Translations under genes and position numbers: made by a program
Notes under the pieces: generated by a model
Told to the model about the DNA's origin: nothing
The model's input: the letters and a program-made list of their open reading frames with translations, nothing else
Databases searched by the model: none
Shown: piece by piece, positions 54,068 through 63,026 of the stretch
How the letters are laid out: each line of letters opens with the position of its first letter
Position numbering within the stretch: the first letter of the stretch is position 1
Assembly (NCBI GenBank): GCA_035555315.1
Contig: DATMGU010000110.1
Location: 1-64,000 of the forward strand
DNA from: DATMGU01 sp035555315
GTDB taxonomy: Bacteria > Pseudomonadota > Alphaproteobacteria > ATCC43930 > CGMCC-115725
DNA: 64,000 nt
Direction: 5' to 3'

Positions 54068-54994
54068 ATGACCATCGTGGCGCTCACATCCAGCAGCCCC
54101 CGGCACCGCAAGCTCCGCGGTGCCGCGCTGCTGCCCTATCTCCTGAGCCTGCCCTCGCTGCTTGTGACGGTGGGGATCTTCATCCCCTTCGTCACGGCGG
54201 CGATCTACTCGTTGCAGCGGTACAACCTGGCGATCCCGGCGGCGCGCCGTTTCATCTGGTTCGGCAACTACGTGGCGTTCCTCAGCGACGCGCAATTCTG
54301 GCAGATGGTCGCCGTATCGCTCGCCTATGCGGTGCTGACGGTCGTCATCGAACTGCTGCTCGGCCTCGGCATCGCCTTGCTCCTACAGCGGCGGAGCGCG
54401 GTCAATAATTTCATGAACGTGGCGCTTATCCTCCCGCTGATGGTGGCGCCGGCGATCGCCGCCCTGATGTGGAAGCTGATGACGAATCCGAGCTTCGGCA
54501 TCCTCAATTACCTGCTGACGCTGATCGGCATTCACCATTTCGGTTGGTCCTCGGCGCCCGGCAGCGCGCTCGCGACCGTCGTTCTGGTCGATGTCTGGGT
54601 CTATACCCCGTTCATTACGATCCTGCTCCTGGCGGGTCTGCGCGCCCTGCCCCGCCAGCCTTTCGAGGCGGCGGAGGTCGATGGCGTGCCGGGCTGGTTC
54701 GTCTTCTTCCGCATCACCCTGCCCATGCTGCTGCCCTATATCCTGACGGCGGTCCTGTTCCGAATGCTCGACAGCATTCAGCAGTTCGACATCATTTACG
54801 CCATGACCCAGGGTGGCCCCGGCGACCGGCTCATGGTGTTCCAGGTTCAGGCCTATCTGCAGGCCTTCACCTTCACCAATATCGGCCGCTCGGCCGCCAT
54901 CCTGATGGTGCTTTGGGCGATCACCTTCGCGCTGAGCAATCTCTTCATCAACCGTTGGTTGGCGCTGCGTGCCCGCGCTCGCGCGCTGGCCTGA
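54068..54994 (+). CDS. ABC transporter permease, MalF/UgpA type
   Basis: A 308-residue permease with about six helices; TM1 is LLPYLLSLPSLLVTVGIFIP and the EAA loop is FEAAEVDGVPGWFVFFRITLP. The ATG at 54068 follows GAGGAG. It is the first of two permeases of the polyol importer (GlpP-like position). Confidence 0.9.
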   Translation: MTIVALTSSSPRHRKLRGAALLPYLLSLPSLLVTVGIFIPFVTAAIYSLQRYNLAIPAARRFIWFGNYVAFLSDAQFWQMVAVSLAYAVLTVVIELLLGLGIALLLQRRSAVNNFMNVALILPLMVAPAIAALMWKLMTNPSFGILNYLLTLIGIHHFGWSSAPGSALATVVLVDVWVYTPFITILLLAGLRALPRQPFEAAEVDGVPGWFVFFRITLPMLLPYILTAVLFRMLDSIQQFDIIYAMTQGGPGDRLMVFQVQAYLQAFTFTNIGRSAAILMVLWAITFALSNLFINRWLALRARARALA

Positions 54995-55014
54995 GCCGTA
55001 AGGAGCCACGATCC

Positions 55015-55860
55015 ATGTCGCCCTTTCGCCTCCTGCGCCCGTTCCTGTTGCTGCTTGTCGGGCTGTTCTTCCTGTTCCCGATCTTCTGGGTCGTGCTCAT
55101 GTCGTTCATGACCGACCAGGCGATCTTCTCGAGCCCGCCCAGCCTGTTCTTCAAGCCGACCTTGCAGAACTACGCGGCCCTGATTTCCGGTCATCTCGAA
55201 ACCGGAACCGGTACGCTCGACGTCGACTACATGCGCAACCTGGGCAACAGCCTGCTGCTCGCGGCCGGCTCGGTCATCGTCTCCCTGCTCCTGGGCGTGC
55301 CCGCCGCCTATGCCTTCGCCCGGTTCAAGTTCCGGCTGGGCGAGAATATCGCCTTCACGCTCCTGTCCTTCCGCTTCGCGCCCCCACTCCTCGTGCTGCT
55401 GCCGCTGCAGATCTATTTCCAGGACCTCGGCCTCTACGACACCTATGGCGGCCTCATCTGGGTCTATCAGCTCATCACCCTGCCGCTCATCCTGTGGATC
55501 GTGCGCGGCTATTTCGAGGACGCGAGCGAGGATATCGAGGCGGCCTACCGGCTCGACGGGCATTCCTGGTTCAAGACCTTCTGGCGCATCGCCATCCCGC
55601 TGGCGCGGCCGGGCATCGCGGCGGCAGCCCTGCTCGCCTTCATCTTCGCCTGGAACAATTTCATCTTCGCTCTGATCCTCGGATCGAGCGCGGTGCAGCC
55701 GGTGACGGTCGGCGCCCTAGCCTTCATCACGGCATCGGGCATCCATTACGGCCAGATCGCCGCCGCCCTGGTGCTGTCGATCCTGCCGACCCTGGTGCTG
55801 GCGCTCTATACCCAGCGCTATCTGGTCGAAGGTCTGTCGCTCGGCGCGGTCAAAGGTTAG
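55015..55860 (+). CDS. ABC transporter permease, MalG/UgpE type
   Basis: A 281-residue permease with about six helices and the EAA loop IEAAYRLDGHSWFKTFWRIAI in part. The ATG at 55015 follows AAGGAG. It is the second half of the membrane heterodimer (GlpQ-like position), 20 bp after its partner and 11 bp before the first ATPase. Confidence 0.9.
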   Translation: MSPFRLLRPFLLLLVGLFFLFPIFWVVLMSFMTDQAIFSSPPSLFFKPTLQNYAALISGHLETGTGTLDVDYMRNLGNSLLLAAGSVIVSLLLGVPAAYAFARFKFRLGENIAFTLLSFRFAPPLLVLLPLQIYFQDLGLYDTYGGLIWVYQLITLPLILWIVRGYFEDASEDIEAAYRLDGHSWFKTFWRIAIPLARPGIAAAALLAFIFAWNNFIFALILGSSAVQPVTVGALAFITASGIHYGQIAAALVLSILPTLVLALYTQRYLVEGLSLGAVKG

Positions 55861-55871
55861 GGCGGGCGACC

Positions 55872-56942
55872 ATGGCTTTCATCGAACTCGACGACATCGC
55901 GAAATCCTTCGGCAGCAAGCCGGCGCTTGATGGCGTGTCGCTGGCGATCGAGCGGGGCGAGACGCTCGCCGTCTTCGGCCCCTCGGGCGTCGGCAAGACG
56001 GTGCTGCTGCGGCTGCTCGCCGGGATCATGGAGCCCGATCGGGGCGACATCAGGATCGGTGGTGCCAGTCTTCTGGGCGTACCGCCGGAGCGGCGCGAGG
56101 TCGCCATGGCGTTCCAGAATTTCGCGCTCTACCCCCATCTTACCGCGTTCGAGAACATCGCGAGCCCGCTGCGTGCCCGACAGCTGGACGAGACGCAGAT
56201 GAAACGCCGGGTCGGCGAGATTGCGAGCCTGCTGCGCATCGACCATGTGCTGGACCATCTGCCGCGCGCGCTGTCCAACGGCCAGAAACAGCGGACGGCG
56301 CTCGCGCGCAGCCTGGTCCGCGCACCGGCCGTGCTGTTGCTCGACGATCCCTTGCGCAATGTCGACGCGAAGCTGCGCTACGAGATGCGGCTCGAACTGC
56401 CGCGGCTGTTCAAGCGCTTCGGCTCGACGGCGCTCTACGTCACCCAGGATTATCGGGAGGCGATGGCGCTCGGCGACAGGATCGCGATCCTGCTCGACCA
56501 TCGCCTGCGCCAGCTCGGTACCCCCGCCGAGATCTACAATCACCCGGCCGATCAGCGTGTCGCCCGCCTGTTCGGCGATCCGCCGATCAATCTGCTGCCG
56601 GCCCGCGTCGAGGCATCGGGCGGCGGCGCCACGGTCCGGCTGTTCGGCCAGACCCTGGCGCTGCGGCATCGACCGGTGCCGGCCGCCTCTGGCTGGGATT
56701 GCCTCGTCGGCATCCGTCCGGAGGACGTCGAATTGTCGAGCGAGCCGATCGACGGCACGGCACCCTTCAGGCTCCGCGCCACGACGCCCTTCAGCGTACG
56801 AACCGCACTGCTGCTTGCCGGCGCCGACGGCGGCGAACTCATCGCCAGCACCACGAACCCACCCGCCGCCGAAACGCTTTGGGCCCGCTTCGATTTGGGG
56901 CGGGCGGTGCTGTTCGACGCCGCGACCGGCACCGCACTCTGA
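55872..56942 (+). CDS. ABC transporter ATP-binding protein with degenerate catalytic site (GlpS-like)
   Basis: A 356-residue ATPase of the MalK/UgpC type with a C-terminal TOBE region. Walker A (GPSGVGKT, 36-43) and Gln82 of the Q-loop are normal. The Walker B catalytic Glu is Asp159 (LLLDDP), the switch His is Gln192 (VTQDY), and the signature is LSNGQKQR (134 onward) instead of LSGGQ. It pairs with the next gene's ATPase, as in the glycerol importer GlpSTPQV. Its own ATP site may be non-hydrolytic. The ATG at 55872 has only a weak ribosome-binding site. Confidence 0.9.
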   Translation: MAFIELDDIAKSFGSKPALDGVSLAIERGETLAVFGPSGVGKTVLLRLLAGIMEPDRGDIRIGGASLLGVPPERREVAMAFQNFALYPHLTAFENIASPLRARQLDETQMKRRVGEIASLLRIDHVLDHLPRALSNGQKQRTALARSLVRAPAVLLLDDPLRNVDAKLRYEMRLELPRLFKRFGSTALYVTQDYREAMALGDRIAILLDHRLRQLGTPAEIYNHPADQRVARLFGDPPINLLPARVEASGGGATVRLFGQTLALRHRPVPAASGWDCLVGIRPEDVELSSEPIDGTAPFRLRATTPFSVRTALLLAGADGGELIASTTNPPAAETLWARFDLGRAVLFDAATGTAL

Positions 56943-56956
56943 GAGGGAAGACGATC

Positions 56957-58132
56957 ATGGCGAGCCTCACCCTCGAAAAGCTCGGCAAGACATTTGGCAA
57001 GCTGCGTGCCGTCGGCGACGTCGATCTCGCCATCGCCGATGGCGAGATCATCGGTCTGTTGGGTTCGTCCGGCTGCGGCAAGACTTCGACCTTGCGCATG
57101 ATCGCGGGCTTCGAGCGGATCAGCGAGGGCACGGTCCGGATTGGCGACCGCCCGGTCAATCTCCTGCCGGTGGCGGCGCGCAACGTCGCCATGGCGTTCG
57201 AGGGCTATTCGCTCTACCCGCCGCTCACCGTCGCCGAGAACATCGCGTTCGGCCTGAAGCGGCGCTTCGCCAAGGCCGAGGTCGGCAGGAAGGTCGCGGA
57301 GATCGCCCGGCTGCTCGAGATCGGAGACATCCTCGAACACTATCCCTCCGCCATATCGGGCGGCCAGCAGCAACGGGTCAGCCTGGCCCGCGCCCTGGTC
57401 CGTCAAGCCGATGTCTACCTGCTGGATGAACCGATGTCGCAGCTCGAACCGCAGCTGCGCGCCGTGCTGCGCGTGCGCATCAAGGATTGGCTGCGGCGGC
57501 ATCGCATGACGACGGTTTTCGTCACCCATGACCAGACCGAGGCGATCGCGCTCGCCGACCGCATCGCGGTCATGGACCAGGGCGCGCTTCAGCAGTTCGG
57601 CACGAGCGCCGATCTGCTCGACCGGCCGGTCAACCTGTTCGTGGCAGGCTTCGTCGGCGAGCCGCCGATGAACCTCATCGAGGCCGAGGTGCTGCGACGG
57701 GACGGTCGGCTGGCGCTCGCGGCACTCGACCGGGACGGACGGACGGCCTTCGAGCTGATGCTCCCATCCGCCCCCGCCGGGAAGACGATCGAGCGGATGC
57801 TGGAGGCCGGCCGGCGCATCACCATCGGCTTCCGGCCGCAATCGGCGAGCTTGGCCGTGGATGACCGGCGGCAGGGTGCCGGCGCGCCGGCCTCGTTGAC
57901 CATCCGGGGCCGGGTCGTATCGAACGAATGGCTGGGCGACCAGAGCCATGTCGGCATCGAGGCGGGTGGGCTGTTCCTGATCGCCGTCACGGACGGCCGC
58001 ATCGCCCTTGCCGAGGACGGCGCCGTGACGCTGGCGCTCCGCCCGGAGGCGCTTCACGCGTTCGATCGGGAAACAGGCCGCGCCCTGATCCATGGCGGCA
58101 GCATCGCCGAGGCGGCCCGCCATGCCGCGTGA
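56957..58132 (+). CDS. ABC transporter ATP-binding protein with altered Q-loop (GlpT-like)
   Basis: A 391-residue ATPase with Walker A GSSGCGKTS, signature ISGGQQQR (133 onward), Walker B LLDEP with catalytic Glu158, and switch His191 (VTHDQ), all normal. The Q-loop Gln is Glu82 (AFEGY) and the D-loop reads SQLEP. The C-terminal TOBE-type domain extends to residue 391. Together with the preceding protein it should form an asymmetric heterodimer. The ATG at 56957 follows GAGAGGGAAG. Confidence 0.9.
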   Translation: MASLTLEKLGKTFGKLRAVGDVDLAIADGEIIGLLGSSGCGKTSTLRMIAGFERISEGTVRIGDRPVNLLPVAARNVAMAFEGYSLYPPLTVAENIAFGLKRRFAKAEVGRKVAEIARLLEIGDILEHYPSAISGGQQQRVSLARALVRQADVYLLDEPMSQLEPQLRAVLRVRIKDWLRRHRMTTVFVTHDQTEAIALADRIAVMDQGALQQFGTSADLLDRPVNLFVAGFVGEPPMNLIEAEVLRRDGRLALAALDRDGRTAFELMLPSAPAGKTIERMLEAGRRITIGFRPQSASLAVDDRRQGAGAPASLTIRGRVVSNEWLGDQSHVGIEAGGLFLIAVTDGRIALAEDGAVTLALRPEALHAFDRETGRALIHGGSIAEAARHAA

Positions 58133-59762
58133 TCTCGTCATCGGCCTCGATTCCGGCACCTCCGTCGTCAAGGCCGTCGCCTTTACCCTCGACGGCCGCG
58201 ACATCGCGACGGCCGCCGTCAAGAACCAGGTCGCGTTCCGGCCGGGCGCCGTCGCCGAACAGGATATCGCCGGGACCTGGACATCGGCCGCGCGCACCCT
58301 GCGGGCGCTCGCAGAGCGCGTGCCCGACCTCGCCCAGCGGACGGCGGCGCTCGCCGTGACGGGTCAGGGCGACGGCACCTGGCTGCTCGACCGGTCCGGC
58401 GCGCCCGTGGCACCGGCCTGGCTGTGGCTCGACGGCCGGTCCGGCGAGATCGTCCGGGCGTGGCGTGGCGACGAGACCGGACCCGCCGTCTACCGGATCA
58501 CCGGCACCGGCCTCAATCCGTCGCTGCAAAGCGGGCAAATCGCGTGGCATCTGCGCAACCGGCCGGATCTGCTCGAGCGAGCCGCGACCGCGCTGCACTG
58601 CAAGGACTGGCTCTATCACCGCATGACCGGCGAGCGCGCGACCGATCCGGCCGAAGGGATCTTCACCTATGGCGATTTCCGGACCGGCCGCTACGACGAC
58701 GCGATCCTCGAACTCTTGGGGATAACCAGCGCGAAGCGCCTGCTGCCCGAGATCGTCGACGGCACGCGGCATCACGCCCCGCTCGTCGCGGCGGCGGCGG
58801 CCGAAACCGGCTTGCGGGCCGGAACGCCGATCGTTCTGGGGTCGGTCGACGTCCTATGCACGGCGCTCGGCGCCGGCCTTTACGATCCAGGCCGCGATGT
58901 CGGCGTCACGATCCTCGGCAGCACCGGCATGCACATGCGTCTCTGTCCGACCGCCGCCGTGCCGTTGGGCGATCAGGTCGGCTATACCATGCCCTTCATG
59001 GTTCCGGGCCATGCCGCCGCCATTCAGTCCAACATGGCGGCGACCCTCAACATCGACTGGTTCGTCGCGATGGCGTCCGACCTCGTCGAAGCGAGCGGCG
59101 CCGGCCGGCCCGACCCCGCCCCTCTGCTCGCGACGCTCGAACGACGAGCGGCCGAGGCCGCACCAGGGGCGCTGCTCTATCACCCATTCATCTGCGCCAC
59201 GGGCGAACGCGGCCCGTTCGTCGAGCCGCTGGCGCGGGCACAATTCCTGGGGTTGAGCAGCAAGACCTCGGCCTTCGAGCTGATGCGCGCGGTCTACGAA
59301 GGCTTGGCCTTCGCCGCGCGGGATTGCTACGACGCGCTCGGCGGCGCGCCGGCCGAGATCCGCCTGTCGGGCGGCGCCGCGCGCAGCGCCCTCTGTCGCC
59401 GGATCCTGGCAAGCGTGCTCGGGCGGCCGATCCGCACGATCGAGCGGGCGGAGACCGGCGCCGCGGGCGCCGCAATGATGGCGACCGTCTCGCTCGGCCA
59501 TTTCAAGGACCTGGCGGAGGCCTGCGAGCACTGGGTCCGCCCGACCTTCGGCGCGATCGAGGAGCCGGACGACGCCCTCCGCGCGATCTATCAAAGTCTC
59601 TATCCGAGCTACCGGGCCGGCTATCGGTCGATGACCGGCGTCTGGCGGGGGCTCGAACGCGCCAGACACCTCAGCGAGGCCTTCGGCCCAAGCGCTTGTC
59701 ATCCCGGCGTCGGCGCGGACGGTTTCGCGATCCCCGCCCAGCAGGAGGATATCGTGGCATGA
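58122..59762 (+). CDS. FGGY carbohydrate kinase, erythritol kinase (EryA)-like
   Basis: A 546-residue FGGY kinase. The phosphate-1 motif GLDSGTSVVKAVAF (8-21) and the segment ALAVTGQGDGTWL followed by PAWLWLD match the EryA type, whose substrate is a polyol rather than a ketose. The C-terminal adenosine motif is LSGGAARSALC (about 416-426). It would phosphorylate an imported tetritol or pentitol. The ATG at 58122 overlaps the ATPase gene by 11 nt. The product was recognised from memory of EryA sequence features, so the exact polyol is open. Confidence 0.85.
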   Translation: MPRDLVIGLDSGTSVVKAVAFTLDGRDIATAAVKNQVAFRPGAVAEQDIAGTWTSAARTLRALAERVPDLAQRTAALAVTGQGDGTWLLDRSGAPVAPAWLWLDGRSGEIVRAWRGDETGPAVYRITGTGLNPSLQSGQIAWHLRNRPDLLERAATALHCKDWLYHRMTGERATDPAEGIFTYGDFRTGRYDDAILELLGITSAKRLLPEIVDGTRHHAPLVAAAAAETGLRAGTPIVLGSVDVLCTALGAGLYDPGRDVGVTILGSTGMHMRLCPTAAVPLGDQVGYTMPFMVPGHAAAIQSNMAATLNIDWFVAMASDLVEASGAGRPDPAPLLATLERRAAEAAPGALLYHPFICATGERGPFVEPLARAQFLGLSSKTSAFELMRAVYEGLAFAARDCYDALGGAPAEIRLSGGAARSALCRRILASVLGRPIRTIERAETGAAGAAMMATVSLGHFKDLAEACEHWVRPTFGAIEEPDDALRAIYQSLYPSYRAGYRSMTGVWRGLERARHLSEAFGPSACHPGVGADGFAIPAQQEDIVA

Positions 59763-60772
59763 CAGCGCTCAAGATCGCGGTCTTCGGCGACCGCTTCATG
59801 AAACCGGAGATCTTCAGCGAAGCCCTGCGGCGGCTCGACGCGGATCTCGCCATCACCGCTCATGAGCTGCCCTGGCCCGACGAGCCGATGGTCCATGCCT
59901 ATGGCCTGCGCGAATGCGTCGGGGATCCGGAGGCTCTGGCGCCGCTCCTCGCCGAGGCGGAGATCCTGGTCAACCATGTGGCACCCGTCACGGCCGCCAT
60001 GCTCGATCGGGCGCCCTATCTGAAGCTCATCGCCGTGTCGCGCGGCGGCCCGGTCAATATCGATGTCGGGGCGGCGGCCGAGCGCGGCGTCAAGGTCGTG
60101 AACGCGCCCGGCCGCAACGCGACGGCGGTCGCGGAATTCACCATCGGCGTCATCCTGGCGCAGACGCGGCTGATCACGGCGGGGCACGACGCGCTGCGCC
60201 GTGGCGAATGGCGCGGCGACCTCTACCGGGCGGATATGACCGGCGAGGAATTGTGCGACATGACCGTCGGGCTGATCGGCTACGGCCATGTCGGCTCGAA
60301 GATCCCGCCGCTGCTGCGGCCGTTCGGCTGCCGGATTCTGGTCTGCGACCCCTATGTGGACATCCCGCCGGCCGACGGCGTGGAACAGGTCGATATCGAG
60401 ACGCTCTACCATTCGTCCGACATCGTGTCCTGTCATCAACGGGTAACGGCGGAGACGACCGGCATGCATGACGCCGCCGCCTTCGCGCGAATGAAGCCCG
60501 GCGCCTATTTCATCAATACCGCCCGTGGACCGTTGGTCGACTATCGCGCGCTCCACGACGCGCTGGCGAGCGGCAGGCTCCGCGGCGCGGCACTCGAATG
60601 TTTCGACCGCGAGCCACCGGACGCCGCCTCGCCGCTCCTGCGCCTGGGAAACGTCACCCTCACGCCGCACATCGCCGGCGCCTCGCTGCGCACCGTCCGG
60701 CGCGCCGCCGACATGGTCGCCGAGGAAGTCCGCCGCTATCTCGCGGGCGAGCCCGCGCTCAATCCCGCCTGA
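59759..60772 (+). CDS. D-isomer-specific 2-hydroxyacid dehydrogenase
   Basis: A 337-residue NAD-dependent dehydrogenase with the Rossmann motif GLIGYGHVGSK (about 174-184) and the catalytic triad Arg (NTARGPLVD), Glu (DREPP) and His (TPHIAGAS). It resembles phosphoglycerate/phosphoerythronate dehydrogenase-like proteins. Its role beside a polyol kinase is not obvious: it could process a hydroxyacid by-product such as glycolate/glyoxylate or an aldonate phosphate. The ATG overlaps the kinase stop (ATGA). Confidence 0.88.
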   Translation: MTALKIAVFGDRFMKPEIFSEALRRLDADLAITAHELPWPDEPMVHAYGLRECVGDPEALAPLLAEAEILVNHVAPVTAAMLDRAPYLKLIAVSRGGPVNIDVGAAAERGVKVVNAPGRNATAVAEFTIGVILAQTRLITAGHDALRRGEWRGDLYRADMTGEELCDMTVGLIGYGHVGSKIPPLLRPFGCRILVCDPYVDIPPADGVEQVDIETLYHSSDIVSCHQRVTAETTGMHDAAAFARMKPGAYFINTARGPLVDYRALHDALASGRLRGAALECFDREPPDAASPLLRLGNVTLTPHIAGASLRTVRRAADMVAEEVRRYLAGEPALNPA

Positions 60773-60793
60773 ACCGACAAGAGGAACCCGCTC

Positions 60794-61456
60794 ATGGACG
60801 AAGAACTGTCCCTGCGCCGAAGCATCATTGCCCATTGCCTGGAGATGAACGCGAACGGTCTCAATCAAGGCACCTCGGGCAACATCAGCGCCCGCTGGCG
60901 GGACGGCTTGATCATCACGCCGACCGGTGTCCCCTACCGCACGCTCGAGCCGGATGATCTGCCCTTCCTGCGGTTCGACGGCAGCTGGGACGGGCCGCTG
61001 GCGCCGTCGAGCGAATGGCGCTTCCATCGGGACATCCTCCAGCATCGGCCGGAGGTCGGCGCCATCGTCCATGCCCATCCGACCTTTTCGTCCGTGCTCG
61101 CGATCAAGCGCCTCGATATCCCGGCGGTGCATTACATGATCGCGGTGAGCGGCGGCAATTCGGTGAGGTGCGGGCGCTACGCGACCTACGGCACGGCGGA
61201 ACTGAGCGCGGCGGCGATCGAGGCGCTCGAAGGCCGGACCTGCTGTCTCTTGGCCAATCACGGTATGATCGCGACGGGTGCGACGCTCGAAAAGGCCATG
61301 TGGCTCGCGGTCGAACTCGAAACGCTCGCCAAGCAGTATTTTTATTCGCTGCAGATCGGCGGCCCCGTGCTGCTGCCCGACGACGAGATCGGTCGCGTCA
61401 TCGACAAGTTCAAATCCTACGGGCTGCAGCCGAAGGCGAGCCGCGCGGGTGCCTGA
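60794..61456 (+). CDS. Class II aldolase (L-fuculose/ribulose-phosphate aldolase type)
   Basis: A 220-residue zinc aldolase or epimerase of the FucA/AraD family. Zinc ligands are His93 and His95 in VHAHP and a third His in LANHGM (about 156). Glu74 (SSEW) is in the catalytic acid/base position of FucA-type aldolases. NQGTSGNIS (about 24-32) binds phosphate. It would split a ketose-1-phosphate into dihydroxyacetone phosphate and an aldehyde. The ATG follows AAGAGGAA. AraD-type epimerase activity is a less likely alternative. Confidence 0.88.
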   Translation: MDEELSLRRSIIAHCLEMNANGLNQGTSGNISARWRDGLIITPTGVPYRTLEPDDLPFLRFDGSWDGPLAPSSEWRFHRDILQHRPEVGAIVHAHPTFSSVLAIKRLDIPAVHYMIAVSGGNSVRCGRYATYGTAELSAAAIEALEGRTCCLLANHGMIATGATLEKAMWLAVELETLAKQYFYSLQIGGPVLLPDDEIGRVIDKFKSYGLQPKASRAGA

Positions 61457-61457
61457 A

Positions 61458-63026
61458 ATGGCTGCCGACACGGGCTCGTCCTTCAAAGACCGACCGGATG
61501 GCAGCGCTCGGGAGGCGCCGGTCGATCTGCTGATCGTCGGTGCCGGCATCAACGGCGCCGGCATCGCCCGCGACGCGGCCGGGCGCGGCCTCTCGGTCGT
61601 GCTGTGCGAGAAGGACGACATCGCCCAGGGCACCTCCTCGCGCAGCGGCAAGCTGGTCCATGGCGGGTTGCGCTATCTCGAATATTACGAATTCCGCCTG
61701 GTGCGAGAGGCGCTGATCGAGCGCGAAGTCCTGCTGCGCCTGGCGCCGCACATCATCTGGCCCATGCGCTTCGTCCTGCCGCACGACCGGGCGCAGCGGC
61801 CGGTCTGGCTGATTCGGCTCGGCCTGTTGCTTTATGATCATCTGGGCGGCCGCCGGCGGCTGCCGGCGTCACGCGGGCTCGATCTGTCGCGGGCTCCCGA
61901 GGGCGCCCCGCTGAAGACCGATTATGCGCGCGGGTTCGAATATTCGGACTGCTGGGTCGACGATGCCCGGCTCGTGATCCTGAACGCGAAATCCGCGGCC
62001 GAGCACGGCGCCCGCATCCTGCCGCGGACCGAGTGCGTGACAGCCCGCCGCTCGGCCGGGCTCTGGCTGGTGGATCTTCTCGACCATCGCACGGGCAAGA
62101 CCCGGCAGATCCATGCCCGCGTCCTGGTCAACGGCGCCGGGCCTTGGGTCGATGGGGTGCTAAGCCGGGTGACCGGGCAAAACACCGGCAAGCGCGTGCG
62201 GCTCGTCAAGGGCAGCCACATCGTGGTGCCGAAGCACTATGCCGGTCCGCAGGCCTATCTGCTCCAGAACCCGGATAGGCGGGTCATTTTCGTCAATCCC
62301 TACGAGCAGGACTATCTGCTGATCGGCACCACGGACATCCCCTATGACGGCGAGCCGGACGCGGTGGCGATCGAGCCGGACGAGATCGCCTATCTGTGCG
62401 GCGTGGCCAACCGGTATTTCGCCAAGGCGATCGGACCGGGCGACGTGGTCCATGCCTTCTCCGGCATCCGCCCGCTCTACGACGACGCGACCGAAAACCC
62501 GTCGGCCGTGACCCGCGACTATGTGTTCGACATCGACGGGTCGATCGGCGAAGCGCCGCTCCTGTCGATCTTCGGCGGCAAGATCACGACCTATCGCAAG
62601 CTCGCGGAACACGCCCTGGAGCGGTTGCGACCGTTCCTACCGGGTCTGCGCGCGCCCTGGACGGCAAACGAGCCGCTGCCTGGCGGCGATATGGCGGATG
62701 CCGATTTCGACCGGTTCCTCGCCGCCTTCCGGGCGGCCCATGCCTGGCTGCCACCGGATCTCGCCCGGCACTATGCGCGCCTCTACGGCACGCGCGCGGC
62801 GCGGGTCGTCGGCGATGCCCGGCGGCTCGCGGATCTGGGTCGCGGGCTGGGCGATCGGCTCTATGAGGCCGAGATCCGCTATCTCGTCGACGAGGAATGG
62901 GCGGTAACCGCCGAGGATATCCTGTGGCGCCGCACCAAGCACGGCCTCCATCTGCCGGCCGAAGCCGGATCGATCCTGGAGGCGTGGCTCGGTCGCGCGG
63001 CGGTCGAACCGATGCTGCGCGCATGA
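61458..63026 (+). CDS. FAD-dependent polyol-phosphate dehydrogenase, GlpD/EryB-like
   Basis: A 522-residue flavoprotein with the FAD-binding GAGINGAGIARDAAGRG (28-44), the family segment QGTSSRSGKLVHGGLRYLE (57-75) and a C-terminal DAO_C-type domain. Both glycerol-3-phosphate dehydrogenase (GlpD) and erythritol-phosphate dehydrogenase (EryB) have this form. Next to an EryA-like kinase, oxidation of the phosphorylated polyol to a ketose phosphate, with electrons to quinone, is most likely. It starts one base after the aldolase stop and overlaps the next kinase (ATGA). Confidence 0.88.
   Translation: MAADTGSSFKDRPDGSAREAPVDLLIVGAGINGAGIARDAAGRGLSVVLCEKDDIAQGTSSRSGKLVHGGLRYLEYYEFRLVREALIEREVLLRLAPHIIWPMRFVLPHDRAQRPVWLIRLGLLLYDHLGGRRRLPASRGLDLSRAPEGAPLKTDYARGFEYSDCWVDDARLVILNAKSAAEHGARILPRTECVTARRSAGLWLVDLLDHRTGKTRQIHARVLVNGAGPWVDGVLSRVTGQNTGKRVRLVKGSHIVVPKHYAGPQAYLLQNPDRRVIFVNPYEQDYLLIGTTDIPYDGEPDAVAIEPDEIAYLCGVANRYFAKAIGPGDVVHAFSGIRPLYDDATENPSAVTRDYVFDIDGSIGEAPLLSIFGGKITTYRKLAEHALERLRPFLPGLRAPWTANEPLPGGDMADADFDRFLAAFRAAHAWLPPDLARHYARLYGTRAARVVGDARRLADLGRGLGDRLYEAEIRYLVDEEWAVTAEDILWRRTKHGLHLPAEAGSILEAWLGRAAVEPMLRA

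Noticed and set aside
58424..59758. Plus-strand upstream extension of the hydroxyacid dehydrogenase frame
   Set aside because: Arg-rich out-of-frame reading of the EryA-like kinase. The ATG at 59759 gives the family N-terminus.
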